Shown piece after piece: positions 24,016-35,876 of a stretch of 64,000 bases of DNA; position 1 is the first letter of the stretch, and each line of letters begins with the position of its first letter. The stretch is from Exophiala sp. HKRS030 (taxonomy: Eukaryota > Ascomycota > Eurotiomycetes > Chaetothyriales > Herpotrichiellaceae). Position numbers and translations under genes: made by a program. The notes under the pieces were generated by a model. It ran no database searches, was not told the origin of the DNA, and saw nothing but the letters and a program-made list of their open reading frames with translations. The stretch is from NCBI GenBank assembly GCA_023897205.1, contig JAHWDD010000005.1, forward strand, positions 2,108,001 to 2,172,000, read 5' to 3'.

Positions 24016-24365
24016 CGTGTCTGTTGGTCAGGCGCCGGCCCTCAACAGATGATGGACTTGTCGTACAATTGAGCGGAGTGGGTTGTGATGCCCGGTGGTG
24101 AAGCGGCAAAAGAGTGTGAGAAACGACGATGTGCGTGGTGTTGGAGGGTTGGAATTGAGAAGCTTTGAAGCTCTTTCCTGCGCATTATTCGCCGGCCATA
24201 TGATTGGTTGCTTGACAAAAATACCCTAACCTCGATTGGGAGACACCCGGAGTCTTCCTCGATTACTTAATACGACTCGACAATCTGCGCAGTGTAGCGC
24301 AGTCTACCTTCGCACTTTCGTTACCTGAATGCAGACTACCCGTCTCATCTTCGTCGATCCCGGTG
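24016..24365. promoter_or_regulatory. Shared divergent promoter, CYT1/CSC1-like
   Basis: 350 bp between start codons. Contains ATTGG near 24206 and 24236 (inverted CCAAT), consistent with a CCAAT-regulated respiratory gene, though this is inference. An upstream ATG at 24329 opens a small frame overlapping the channel's start. Confidence 0.5.
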
Positions 24366-26824
24366 ATGTCGCTGCATGCTCTGAAGGATGCTTCCTGGAA
24401 TGACCAATTCAAGGACGTCAACCAGCGCAACATCAAGGTTCAGATCTTCATTTCCGTAGGCCTGGGCTTGAGCGCATTTCTCTCCTTCTGTGTATGCCAT
24501 TGGCCTCTTTGAATGCTCTCTTATGCTAATATGTTTAGGTGCTCCGTCCGAAATGGACCAGTCTGTATCATGCCCGCAAAAAGCAGTCCGATGCTGCCTC
24601 TCGTCTACCGGACTTGCCGAAGACGCTGTTTGGATGGATTCCTGTCCTGTACAAGATCTCTCAAGAAGAGGTTCTCGCTTCGGCTGGTCTTGATGCCTAC
24701 GCCTTTCTGTCTTTCTTCCGCTATGCTATCAAATACCTGTCTGTCACGCTCTTTTTCTCCCTCAGTGTCATCCTCCCAGTCAATTACCAATTCACGGGTC
24801 AACCACTCTTCCCCAATCCGATTAATGGGACCGAACCGGACAATGGGATCGATTCGGTGTTTGAAATAGACCCTAAGAAACCCAAGAAGGGTGTCATTGA
24901 AAAGGACAATAGTTATCTCTGGATGTATACTGTATTCGTCTACTTTTTCAGCTCTGTCGCCATATACCTTTTGATCCAAGAGACGAAGAATATCATTCGC
25001 ATCCGGCAAGCATACCTAGGCACACAAGCTACGATCACCGACAGAACGCTCCGCTTGTCAGGCATCCCATCGGAGATGCGTTCAGAAGACGCTATCAAGT
25101 ATTTCGTTGAGGATTTAGGCATTGGCAAAGTGGACAGTGTCATGCTGTGTCGCAACTGGCAGACTTTGGATGACCTTATGTCTCGGAGAATGAGATGTTT
25201 GCGTAAACTCGAGGAGTCATGGACAGTATATCTTGGACATCACCACTCTTTACGGCATTCGCGGGTTCGACATCAACAGCGTGATCGTTCAGGTGATGCC
25301 GAAGAATATGGTGCTCTGCTGTCTAGGTCCGAAATGGAGCATGCCCATGTCATGCCCGCTGATCGACCACGTCCGACTGTCAGTCTGAGATATGGGCCAC
25401 TGAACATGTATAGGAAGAAGATCGACTCAATCGACCATTATGAGGAGAAGCTACGCATGCTAGATGAAAGGATACATGCGTTGAGGACGGCAGATTTCAA
25501 GCCAACGCCGCTTGCTTTTGTCACTATGGAATCAACCGCGGCTTGCCAGATGGCTATTCAGGCAATTCTGGACCCAAAACCTGGACAGCTTCTTGCAAGC
25601 CCGGCTCCGCCCCCAGCAGACGTCGTCTGGAAGAACACATATCTCTCCCGCAATCACCGCATGATTCGGTCCTGGGCTATCATGATCTTCATTGGACTAC
25701 TCACAATTTTCTGGGCCGCTGCTGTTGCGCCCTTAGCTGGTTTGCTCAGTATTGAAGTCATTGATAAAGTACTGCCTGGACTTGCAGCGGCTTTGGAAGA
25801 GCACGAGATTATACGATCACTGGTCCAAACTGGTCTGCCGACGTTGCTTTTCTCTCTCCTTGCCTTGGCCGTGCCATATCTGTACGATTGGCTATCCAAT
25901 CAGCAAGGCATGACCTCACAAGGGGATGTTGAGTTATCAGTCATCTCCAAGAACTTCTTCTTCACCTTCTTCAACCTGTTCATTGTCTTCACAATCTGGG
26001 GTTCGGCCACCAACTTTTACGAGTTTTGGCAGGGTCTGCGAGACATTTTGCGCGACACGGCGGGAATAGCATACGCCGTTGCCAAAGCCCTTGAACAATT
26101 GTCACCATTCTATGTCAACCTGATCATCCTTCAAGGCCTAGGACTTTTTCCTTTCAGGCTCCTAGAAGTCGGCTCGGTCGCCTTGTATCCATTCTATCTT
26201 ATCGGCGCAAAGACCCCCCGCGACTACGCCGAACTAGCCAGACCGCCCATCTTCAGTTATGGTTTCTACTTGCCACAAACGATGTTGATATTCATCATTT
26301 GCATTGTCTATAGCGTTTTACCTTCTTCCTGGTTGATAACCTTGTTCGGGCTGGTTTATTTTTGCATCGGTGGCTTCATTCACAAGTACCAGCTGCTGTA
26401 CGCAATGGAACATCGGCAACATTCGACCGGCCAGGCGTGGCCAATGATATGCAATCGCATCATTACCGGCCTGGTACTCTTTCAACTTGCAATGACTGCA
26501 ACTTTGGCGCTCCGAGGCGCACTGACTGCCTCGTTGGTTTTAGCACCTATACTAGTCATCACTATCTGGTTTACGGTGTATTTCCAGCGCACCTATGTCC
26601 CATTGATGAAGTTCATTGCACTCCGAAGCATTGACCGACAAAGTTTCCTTGATCTTCCAACGCCTTCAGAAACTCCATGGGATAGAGACACCGACTATGG
26701 CCGGACTGTCGACACAGATCCTAATACTGGCCTCCGTTATATTAATCCACACTTGGTCCAACCCCTGGAGACTCTGTGGATCCGCAAGCCTGGCCATGGT
26801 CGTCCCCAATCGGATCAAGTCTGA
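24366..26824 (+). CDS. CSC1/OSCA/TMEM63-type channel protein
   Basis: Multi-pass membrane protein of the calcium-permeable, osmosensitive or mechanosensitive channel family. Exons: 24366-24491 and 24539-26824 (47-nt intron, GTATGC...TTAG, CTAAT branch), giving 803 residues. The N-terminus (SVGLGLSAFLSFCVLRPKW) is the first transmembrane helix. Two further helices follow: FFRYAIKYLSVTLFFSL and YLWMYTVFVYFFSSVAIYLL. The large cytosolic loop (about residues 190-395) includes VMLCRNWQTLDDLM and AFVTMESTAACQMA, the RNA-recognition-like fold of the family. The 7-helix core runs from about residue 410, with GGFIHKYQLLYAMEHRQHSTG typical of the pore-end region. The tail is short (about 60 residues). 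No targeting motif beyond membrane helices is seen. Confidence 0.93.
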
Positions 26825-27315
26825 TACTTCTACGCAGGCCTTGTTTCCAACAATACGAGCATAGCGAGCGAGCTGACTGATTTTTCGATCATTGAGATAC
26901 CCTGTACACTTCTGTCATTGTTCAGCTTCGTTCCCCAAACTTCTCGATATAGTTTTCCATGCACAGATACCCATAGATTTGCTATCAGCACTAATATGTG
27001 CCCAATAAATTATCGATGACAAGCGTCTACAGCACGAATAACATTGTCGAGGGATTTCATCGAGCCTTCCGTCCATTTCCAGAAGCACTTGCCTGTGGCG
27101 AATTTCCTTGATACGAATGCAAGTGCGACGAGATCGTATCGAGGTCATATGTGCAGCCTCTTCTAACATCTGACAATTCCTCCACCTAAACACAATCGAC
27201 ATCCTTTACCTTCAGTCACTTTTCCCTATATTTATTACTAAACAGTCTGTCAGTCGTCAACCTGGCTTTCGAGATCCTTGTGTCTCGAGGGATAGCCCCA
27301 ATCCACAACTTCAGC
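26825..27315. other. Intergenic region upstream of the F-box gene
   Basis: No gene supported. Includes the 3' flank of the channel gene and the probable promoter of the next gene. Confidence 0.55.
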
Positions 27316-30243
27316 ATGTTTCTCAGCGTTCAAGACCCTGCTCAGCGATGGGTGCATGCACAATCTCTCACTCTTTCAATTGCCACGTCATATCCTGTCA
27401 GATGGCCCTACTACATTATGTCGACTTGGGACTTCAAGCACCCTGCTTTAGTGTCCGCTCGAAAATGTACGCAGGACAACTTTCAGCCGGAAGCCTGCGG
27501 TCTTTCCAAGCCTCAAAAGTCCACACGGAGCAGCCTACGGGTCCATGAGCAGGAGCAGATACCAAGCATCCAGAAGAATTCCATGATGATAAAAACATTG
27601 GATGGTGCCTCCGATGATACAGACGATATGCTCTTCTTGACTTCGAGAAACCAGCCCGCTTCCTCGATGCAATGGCCACATCTTACCCATCAGTCACGGT
27701 TGCAGTCTTCATCAGGTGAAGACTTGAGGTCTCAACAGGTCTCCGCAGACCAAGATCCTGCTTTCCTCGACCCCTTTGGTGAAGGCATTGTTTCATCAAG
27801 ACGGACATCCGCCTCATCAGATACTTCTGTTTATCTCCGCCAGAATGCCTTCCCAGGACATCGAGACACGCTCGCTCGATTGCCTGGTCTTACTTTTGTT
27901 CATTATAACCAAGAGAACGTTCTACCGCTTGAAGACTTATCTCATGCAGTACTTCTGCCATCGTTGTCTTCTCCCAGCTTCACCTTCGATCGAGACGTTC
28001 CCAGAAATGGTCTTCTTCCACCCTCAATCGTCTCCGACATATTACGTTTCCTGTCCTCTGAAGAATACAAAGCTCTTCGTTTGGTCTGTCGACTATGGAA
28101 TACAGCACTGCCTTTTCCCAAGGTCCCGGTTGTCTTTCGTTTACCGCGAGAAGTAGTGCAACATATCTATTCATACTTACTTCCCTCTGGTTTTGACGCT
28201 GCGCGTCATACATGCAGAGAGTGGTACTTGGCCAGTTTGGATCGCAGTGTTCAAGATCCAATCGCCAAGGCTAGTTTTTGTCAACTTGCTCTGGACGCTG
28301 ATCTGCAACTACGACGAGATCTGATGCCTTTAAGATCCAGTAGCGGCAGTCTTTCCAGGTCAGAAGATAACGGTCACAGCATCAATCAGGAATGGATATA
28401 TTCCAAAAGGTTGGCCACAGAGAGCAGAATTTCTCCCAATTGGAGAGGCGGACCTCCATTGACCAACAAAAATGAATTACATTCAAGATTGTCGGTCACT
28501 GGGGAGATTGACTTTTCAAGAATTCTTCAGAATGCATGTTCTGGACGATCTCGATTTACTGTCTCAACTTGTGGCAAGTTTCTCTTGGTTGTCTCTGGTG
28601 AGGAAATCACATTGTACGATATATTTGTACCGGGCGGATCGGTCTTTCCAGTCACCCGAATGGTTGCTGGGAGCGAAGTGCTGAAAGTTAGCATGGACAC
28701 CACCTGTGGGAGGTGTTCAGTGGCTGCCTTGCTCTCAGGTCGTGTAGGCATGTTGTGGGACCTTCTTGGAACGCTCTCAAAAATGGATTACTGCAATCCT
28801 CCAGGCGATTCAATTGACCTCGGGATGAAGACAGTTGTACAAGATGCAGCGACAAGCTTTTATGCACAGCCGACTCCTCGAGACCTGCGAAATCTCTCCG
28901 AGGAGTCGGTCGTCTCGGAAGGCGGACCATATCCCGCGAGAGTACTGTCAATGCTCGCCACGAATACTGGGACCTCATTTATTCCAAGCCCGCCATCGTC
29001 GTAGCAAGAGATCTCTGGCTTGGATGAACTTGGAGACTCTGGCGATTTAGGACCTGATGGCCGACACGCAGTCCACTTTGGAATCTCCATCAGGACTCGA
29101 CCAACAGCTGTGCACGCCAATATAGGCAGCCCAGATGATCTTCCGCGAAGCGTGGCTATATGCCCAAACCGAAGCTGCGTTGCGTACGGTTGTCAGATGG
29201 GCATCGAGTTGTATTGGGTTGATGCAATTACTGGTGGTAGTCTGAATCGATGGTTCCCACTCGCAGTTCCCAGCGACTGCCTATATTTTCAGCCACCACG
29301 GACAGGCGTTGATTCGAGAAAGAGACTCCGTTTGATCTCAAGCCCTGCAGGTCCAGATTCAGTTGCCACGCAGTTAATCCGACGCGAGAGCACACCTGCT
29401 AAATGGAAATATTGGTCCACTCCGGTAACTCGTGGACGTCGGCAAAGCTTGACTCGTTTCTTCTTTGGCGGTCTACCATTTCCAACTGATGCAAGTCCAC
29501 ACTCAGATCGGCCAGCCTCGCAATCACGCCAGCGTAGGGAAGAAATGCAAGGTGTCTTGCGTGCGGTTGACTGTGACCACTATCGCGGTGTGCCAGTCAG
29601 CGATGGCTCCCATACACTCTTCACAGATCCGGACAGTGGAATGTTGTGTTTGGGAAGTGACGCACCTCCTGGGGGATCGACAAAGCTCGTCAGGAAAGTC
29701 ATATTCGCTCCTCCACCCCACCCAGATGGCAGATATTGCTCACCATTACGGTACGCGGCTGGGAAAGCGCTTGATTGGGGCTTGCGTCTTGTCGCAGTCT
29801 ATAATGATGGTCAAATTGTACTGTATAACATTCCATCTGATGTCTTCAGTGGTATGAAGGAGGCGTCTAGTGTAACAGACATGTCGAGCGAGACCGCCGG
29901 AGCCTTCGGGCAAAGTGACCTCTTGATGGACACTCACATGAGCAGCCGGCCAAACAGGTCAGTTGAAACTCGTAACGGAAAGGAAGCGCTGCCTGATTCT
30001 TTCTCTTCGGGAGGCCTTCCTTTACATATCAACGGCGCCGTAATTGCCAAGGTTGAGAACGACTTGGTTGACGACCTTGCTGTTCAGACTGAAGGTGAGG
30101 GACTTTCGGTCTGGATTTTCTACAAGAGTGGGCGAGCGGTGTTGCACAGCATTTATACGCCTCTGAATTGCCGAAAGAAAATGATGTATGTTAGCGAGAA
30201 TGGTCTTGTTTATAATGTTCAACAAGACGATGGATTGAACTAA
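27316..30243 (+). CDS. F-box protein with C-terminal beta-propeller-like region; TAG in frame, probably in an intron
   Basis: Probable substrate-recognition subunit of an SCF ubiquitin ligase. The frame runs from 27316 (alternative ATG 27418) to a TAG at 29002-29004, then continues in the SAME frame to 30243. A 63-nt segment 28942-29004 starts GTACTG and ends GTAG; removing it keeps the frame and deletes the stop, giving exons 27316-28941 and 29005-30243 (954 residues). The donor is weak and I see no good branch site, so a nonsense mutation or readthrough cannot be excluded. A first F-box-like motif is at LPPSIVSDILRFLSSEEYK...LVCRLWN and a second at LPREVVQHIYSYLLPSGFD...TCREW. After the stop, DLPRSVAICPNRSCVAYGC, GIELYWVDAITG and LNRWFPLAVPSDCLYFQPP match the propeller-like region common to fungal proteins of this kind. 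It therefore looks like one gene. Confidence 0.75.
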
Positions 30244-30635
30244 AAGGAGTCTTGTGAGCATGGGAAGGGCAAGGGCAAGGACACGGAACGGTTGATAAGA
30301 CGCAACTGGGGCATATGACTTGGGCAGTTTCTGATGGCACCTTCATTTAAGGGGCCTGTAGATCAAAGGCGTCAATAGAGCGATGAACTATCCGTAAAGG
30401 ATGCCTGGCTGAGCCTTCTGCAAAGAGATATTTTTATGTACTATCCGACCAATCACAGGATGGATTAATAGTGTCGATAGAGCAAGATTTCTCCAGCCGC
30501 AAAGGTGCTCCCTCGTTGAGATGATGGTCCTGTTTCAGGTTGAGTGACAGACCAGACGTGTATCACAATGACGAAGCCTTTGATTTTCAATCATTTAGTG
30601 CAAAGAACAGGATCTGAATGGAGAAGCCCAGTTGT
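30244..30635. other. Convergent spacer, F-box gene/BioDA
   Basis: 3' flanks of two convergent genes; no gene seen. Confidence 0.6.
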
Positions 30636-33292
30636 CTATTCATGTTCCAAAGCCTGCAAGATAGTTCGACCCAGTCTCTCGACCTGGTCAGACGTTGTGG
30701 TCAAACTCGTCATAAAATATATGACATTTCCCAGGACACGAGAGTGTATACCACATCCATCTTCGTCCAGGGTGGTAAGTAATCGGGATTGCAATGACGC
30801 TGTGGCGGTTGAATTATAACCAGACCCTTCAGATGCCAGTTTAAGCACGAGAACAGTCCCGAGTGCGAAACAGCCTGCCAATTTGGGGTGATGGGACAGC
30901 GTGTCCAGGAGGGTGGGAGGAAAGAATGAATAAACAGGGTATCCAGGCAGAGGATTCGAAGGGGCCGAGGTTGAGGCTGAGGCGGCGGCAGGTTGGGGGC
31001 TACTGCTGGACGACTGTGATGGCGAGGAGCTCGACCATGGCCGTTTGAACTCGTCCCACGAGCCGTCGGTGTCCAGTCTGTTGTACTCGGCGAGGGCCTT
31101 GTTCGCGACCATGCAGCCTATCGGGTGCGCGGTGTAAGAGTGGCCGTGCAGGAGGGCATCGGTCTTGGAGTCGGATAAGAACGTGCGGAAGATGGATTCG
31201 CTGGCCGTCGTCAGCGCGAGGGGAAGGAGTCCGGCGGTCAGGAGTTTGGCGTGGACCGAGATGTCGGGGGCGAGGGTCGTGTACGATGTGGACGCAGACA
31301 CAGGGGCAGACGCAGACGGGGAGGACAAGAAGGTTGAGGAACTGGGTCGACCGAGACGATAAAGACCCGTGAAGACCTCATCGGCGATCAAGGGTAGACC
31401 GGACCAGTCTGTACGGTCGTCTGACGACGACGACGATGACGACGAAGATACAGGGGTGCCAATGAGGTCAGGGTTCGATCGGATCGTGGTGATAAGGGTA
31501 CGTTGGAACAAGGGGTCGACGAAGATCATGCCCCCCGCGCCCATCAGGAGTGGTTCCATGATGAGCGCGCCGAAGCGTTTGCCTTGCTCCTTGACCAGTT
31601 TCGTCAAGACGGACTTGATGTGCTGTTCGTACCGGGTCGCGTCGGCCCCGCGAGACTCGAAATCAAAAATGGACGTGAGGCTGTCAAAGTCTTGGACCGT
31701 CTGGCCAGGTGCCATCTCTTCGGGGATCGTGAGTTCCCATCTGCCCTTGCGCATGAGAAGCGACGGGGGCTCGAACCAGTGTCCCCAGGGCTGGTGCCAG
31801 TCGACCTTCTCGTTGTACACATTTGGCTCGGAGCAGTTCATGACCCCGATCGTGTCGCCGTGGTAGCTCCCCTGCAGACCGAGGATGGCGACGGGGGATT
31901 CGCCGCCGGTGCCGTCATCTTTGGACCAGCCGTAGCGTTGACTCGAGGCACGCAGGGCCATCTTGACGGCAACTTCCATGCCGGTGCTGCCGTTGTCGGT
32001 GAAGAAGACGCGCGAGAGGCGCGGGTTCTGCAACGTCGAGAGGAGGTTGTAGGATATGTCGAGACCCGGCTCGTGGACGGCGTGCGCGAACATGACGTGT
32101 CCGTACCGTCCCGCTGCGTGGGCGGCCGCCAGGGAGATGTCCGGGTTGCCGTGGCCGAGGCCCTGTGTCCACCACGATGCCGAGGCGTCGAACAGAGGAG
32201 TCAAGAGGGGATCGGCCGGTGCCTGAGTGGCCAGGGGTGTCAGCCCTTTGGTCGGACCGGCTGGGGTGGTCGTCAGTGCCGAGTCTGATTCCGCGTTGTA
32301 GGCTTGGAAGTGGTCGCCGTATGCGGAGTCGATGGCGATGATGTTGTGAGGGATGCTGTGCTGGCGGAAGGGGTGCCAGATGACCGCCTCGGCTTGGGCG
32401 GGCATGGACGTCAGCTTGGAGATGCGAGAAAAGTGCTTCTGGTGGAGGTCGTTGATCAGGTTGTTGACGGTCGATGACTCGGAGCACTCTTGGTAGTAGT
32501 CTGACAGGACCGCCTCGTCGTCCTTGGGATCGGGTCGTCGAGCTGGTGGCAATGGAAGGGCGACGGTGGGAATGCCATGTTTCGAAAAGTGCCTCTCAAG
32601 GTAGCCATAGTTGCCCCACGTCGGGTCGTCGAACAGAATCAGCGAGTCGAGATCATAGCCTCGAACGTGCAGGGACTCGAAGGCGGAAATGGTGGTGCCT
32701 ATCCCTCCCAGCTTGCTGTCTCCGATTAGAAGCGTCGGTAGCCGAAGTGGTCGATACAGGTCTGCTTGCACTGAGCCCGAGGGACCAGGGGAGAGGACCC
32801 CTCCAGCTGTTTCGACAACGACATATCGTCCTCCAGCTTGACTGTGTTGGGACAGCAGGCTCTTCACTTGCTTGACAATCTGCCGGTCAGACGTTGGTAT
32901 CTGGAGACGTTCTCGTCAGTACAGGATCATGTCACCCACAGTCGATGATTGGGACTCATACCGAGCTACCCCCATCCAATTGAGCGGCGATATGCGGACT
33001 CAGAGGCTTGGAGAATTGAGAAATACATTTCGACACTATTCCAGGTACAAAATGTCTGATATGTCTGTAACCCGCGTGGGTGAGCCGTACGTAACTCGGT
33101 GAATATGAATTTCCTCGCTTACCTGTCATCAGCCTCGGCCTGAGGGCCAGTGGAGACGGGCTTGAGATAGAGCAAACCATTCGGCGATGCTCGGCGTTGT
33201 AAAGCTCGACACAAGACTGTCGAGATGATGGTCTTGCCGACGTCGGTGTTGGCACCGTAGACCTGCCACGCCTTCAGGTCTCGCCAAAGCAT
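30636..33292 (-). CDS. bioDA: Bifunctional dethiobiotin synthetase / DAPA aminotransferase (BioDA)
   Basis: Catalyses two successive biotin steps: KAPA to DAPA (PLP, SAM as amino donor) and DAPA to dethiobiotin (ATP, CO2). Exons on the minus strand: 33292-33123, 33064-32962, 32900-30636 (introns of 58 and 61 nt), giving 845 residues. The N-terminal synthetase domain has P-loop GANTDVGKT (Lys20), YLKPVSTGPQ, ADDRHIRHFVPG, PLSPHIAAQLDGG and VVVETAGGVLSPGPSG. The C-terminal aminotransferase has DSAYGDHFQAYN, the FTDNGSTGMEVAVKMALR block, GSYHGDTIGVMNCSEP and the PLP lysine in SVHAKLLTAGLLPLALT. Start chosen at MLWRDLKAWQVYGAN; a short upstream exon is possible. Odd: two low-complexity Ser/Pro/Ala inserts (poly-Ser after GTPVS, and SSSSPSQSSSSS further on) enlarge the aminotransferase half. 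Divergent from BioF, the preceding pathway enzyme. Confidence 0.94.
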
Positions 33293-33709
33293 CCCGAATG
33301 ACCAACTGAGCACGTTGAGTCTTCTCTAAATGAGTCAAACGGTGAGAAGAGTCGCGGGCCTTACTGTCCGATATCGATGCACCTTAAAGAAGTTTTGTCC
33401 CTGCCAAGCCTCTAGACTCAGATCTCCGGAACAGCCCGATCCTCCGATTGGCGATTAACCGAGGCTAGCTCGCCTGACCTTCTTCCTTTGTCGGCTTCTC
33501 CTCTACAGTAGACATCAACGGCCGTTTGCTGGCCCAACATTTTCTCTGATCATCTCCATGTACAGGTTGCCGGCCTTTTGGAATTTTGAAGAAGCTTGCG
33601 ATATCTGCTGAACAGTCCTCTGAACGATCCCATACTTATATGTGAGAAGTCGAGAGAACAGCGTGACCCACTCGACCTCGCGGCCGAAACCTGGCGGATT
33701 ACTCTCGAT
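33293..33709. promoter_or_regulatory. Shared divergent promoter of the biotin pair
   Basis: 417 bp between the BioDA and BioF start codons, suggesting joint control. Contains an ATTGG (inverted CCAAT) at 33447-33451. No known biotin-responsive operator recognised. Confidence 0.55.
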
Positions 33710-35119
33710 ATGTCTCCGTCCCCACTGGAACAACGACTTTCAACACTCTTAGAGAAACGTCGAGCTCAGTCGAAGCTTCGAACCTTGAAGTCAAGCCCAC
33801 CTGGGTCTGTGGACTTCTCGTCAAATGACTTTTTGTCTTTGTCGACCAACAGAGACTTTCATGATGACTACCTGGGCGCCTTAAACGAGATACGGACACC
33901 GTTGGGCTCTACTGGATCAAGGCTCCTGGACGGGAATTCACAAGTTGCTGAAAGGCTCGAAAAGGAGATTGCGGCTTTCCACGGTGCCAAAGCTGGCCTG
34001 TTGACGAACTCAGGCTTCGATGCAAATGTTAGCATCTTCGCCTTTCTTCCCTCTCAGAAGGATATCATCGTCTACGACGAACTCATCCACGCCAGTGTCC
34101 ACGACGGCATGAGACAATGTAGGGCGGAACAACAATTGCCTTTCAAGCATAACGACGTGGCAGATCTCAAGCGTGTTCTGAAATCAATTGCTACCACGGA
34201 CTTGAGCCGAACGATTTTCGTTGCTGTTGAAACTGTGTACAGTATGGATGGGGACTTGGCTCCTCTAACGGAGATTGTTGATCTCATGGAAGCAATGTTC
34301 CCAAGCAAGAACGCTCATCTCATAGTCGATGAGGCCCATGCCACCGGCTTATACGGCCCTAATGGATCTGGAAGAGTCTGTGAGCTCGGCCTCGAGAATC
34401 GTGTTTCCATCCGCCTCCATACATTTGGCAAGGCTCTCGCATGCAATGGAGGTGAGTAAATTATGGTCTACACTGAAACGTGCTAATCATGTGTAGCCAT
34501 CATTTTGAGCTCTCCAGTGATTCGGCTTTATTTGATCAACTATGCTCGACCCCTGATATATACCACTTTTATGTCCTACCCGAACTTAGTTGCGATTAAA
34601 ACAGCATATTCCTGGCTTCAAAGGGGCAAGGCGAATATTGTAAGATCATGCTTCGATTACCATTTGCGATGCTGACAATGCTAGCTTGCGGCAAACATGT
34701 ATCATCTGATCAGCCAGCTGTTCACTCAACTTCAGACACTAAGTCCCGCAATACCGCAAACGAGCATCAATCATTCTAGAGCCGTGGTCACCCTTCCAGA
34801 CACTTGTCCAGAATCACCCATCTTCGCCATTCTGAGCACGCATCCTCGATCTCTAGCGGCACATTGCCAGGCCGCAGGATTTATTGTCCGTCCTGTGGTT
34901 GCGCCAACGGTGCCGCAAGGGACTGAGCGAGTCAGAGTTTGTCTTCACTCGGGAAACACCAAGGAGCAGATCGACAACTTTGTTGCTTGTGTGAGAGGCT
35001 GGCTCGACAAGCAAGCTTCACATCCGGAGGCAACAGATATCACGAATCAACAACTCTCTGCGCAGGTAGATAGCAGCCGGGCAAAACTACAGGAGAGACA
35101 ATTGATAGCAAAGATATAA
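33710..35119 (+). CDS. bioF: 8-amino-7-oxononanoate (KAPA) synthase
   Basis: PLP enzyme condensing pimeloyl-CoA (or an acyl-carrier equivalent) with alanine to KAPA, the substrate of BioDA next door. Exons: 33710-34451, 34497-34639, 34685-35119 (45-nt introns), giving 439 residues. Start at MSPSPLEQRLSTLLEKR. Family blocks: FSSNDFLSLS, GSTGSRLLDGN, LLTNSGFDANVSIF, DELIHASVHDG, VETVYSMDGDLAPL, VDEAHATGLYGPNG and the PLP lysine in HTFGKALACNGG (Lys241). The C-terminus is longer than the bacterial enzyme's, with a charged linker ending ...QLIAKI. The last three residues, AKI, resemble a weak peroxisomal PTS1; fungal KAPA synthase has been reported to work in peroxisomes, so this may be functional. 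Confidence 0.94.
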
Positions 35120-35836
35120 AGGCGCCATCCCGTGGCAAGGCCGCGTATAAGTGGCAATCTACTTGCCGGACATACAGTCTTCATTCCTGTTGGATTTTCA
35201 TCACGAGGCATTCAGGCCATTCGGCATTCGAGGCTTTGGATACTGGCGACGCATCCGCGAATCTCTCAGGATGGACGCTACTTCTGGTCACAAGAGCCCA
35301 CATTTGGTTCGTACGGAACGCATAAACGCTACAACGTCTTAATGAGTGCACTACATTGCCTAGCACCAATGCCTGAAAGATGGTCACTGATATGGTGGCA
35401 AGATCACTGCACGTCATTACATGTTCGAGGATGACGCCTTGTCGTTGAGAAAGGGCGAATTGATTCGGTTACCATTACAATGGTGAATCAGAAGGCAAAG
35501 AGGGAGTGCGGTTCACTCGTCTGAGCTGGGCTTGTTCTGCTAATGGTGAACTTCGGGAAGAGGAGCGTTGTCTGGGAAAGAAGGGCAGTGGAAGGGACGA
35601 GTAGGATAAGGCCCCTTCTTAACGAGAAGAAACCTCTAGGACAACTTACCGAGAGGCCAGTCACCATCGCTAGTCGATGCGCTCGTACGGTAAAAGGAGA
35701 GCAACTGAAACTTGTAAGCTGGCGGACAGACAGCATGGGAGACTCTCGGGCGGCTTGCTGGTGGTCTTGTGCCATAGCTGATTATTTCCCAATTGGGAAT
35801 CGAGAAGAAAATAATAAAAATCCTTAATCTCTCTGC
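35120..35836. other. Spacer between BioF and the U6 locus
   Basis: No gene supported. Short frames on both strands look like chance. Confidence 0.55.
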
Positions 35837-35846
35837 GACTCGAACC
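35837..35846 (-). promoter_or_regulatory. Extragenic Pol III B box downstream of U6
   Basis: GGTTCGAGTC on the minus strand matches the TFIIIC B-box core (GGTTCGANTC). It lies about 22 nt beyond the U6 terminator. Flanking bases do not form a T-stem, so it is not part of a tRNA. An extragenic 3' B box is the known arrangement of the S. cerevisiae U6 gene, although there the gap is larger. Confidence 0.7.
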
Positions 35847-35867
35847 AAGATCGGTCTCAGAAAAACC

Positions 35868-35876
35868 AAAAAAAAA
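35868..35876 (-). terminator. Pol III T-tract terminator of U6
   Basis: Nine consecutive T on the minus strand directly after the U6 3' end. Confidence 0.85.

Noticed and set aside
29020..30243. Separate gene starting at 29020 downstream of the F-box gene
   Set aside because: It continues in the same frame 16 nt after the TAG, and the two halves match one known protein layout.
31503..32288. 261-codon open frame antisense to BioDA
   Set aside because: Shadow frame of a GC-rich real gene; the product is low-complexity.
35833..35870. GGTTCGAGTC next to U6 as part of a tRNA on the minus strand
   Set aside because: Flanking bases cannot form the 5-bp T-stem and there is no acceptor or D arm. 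Better explained as the U6 B box.
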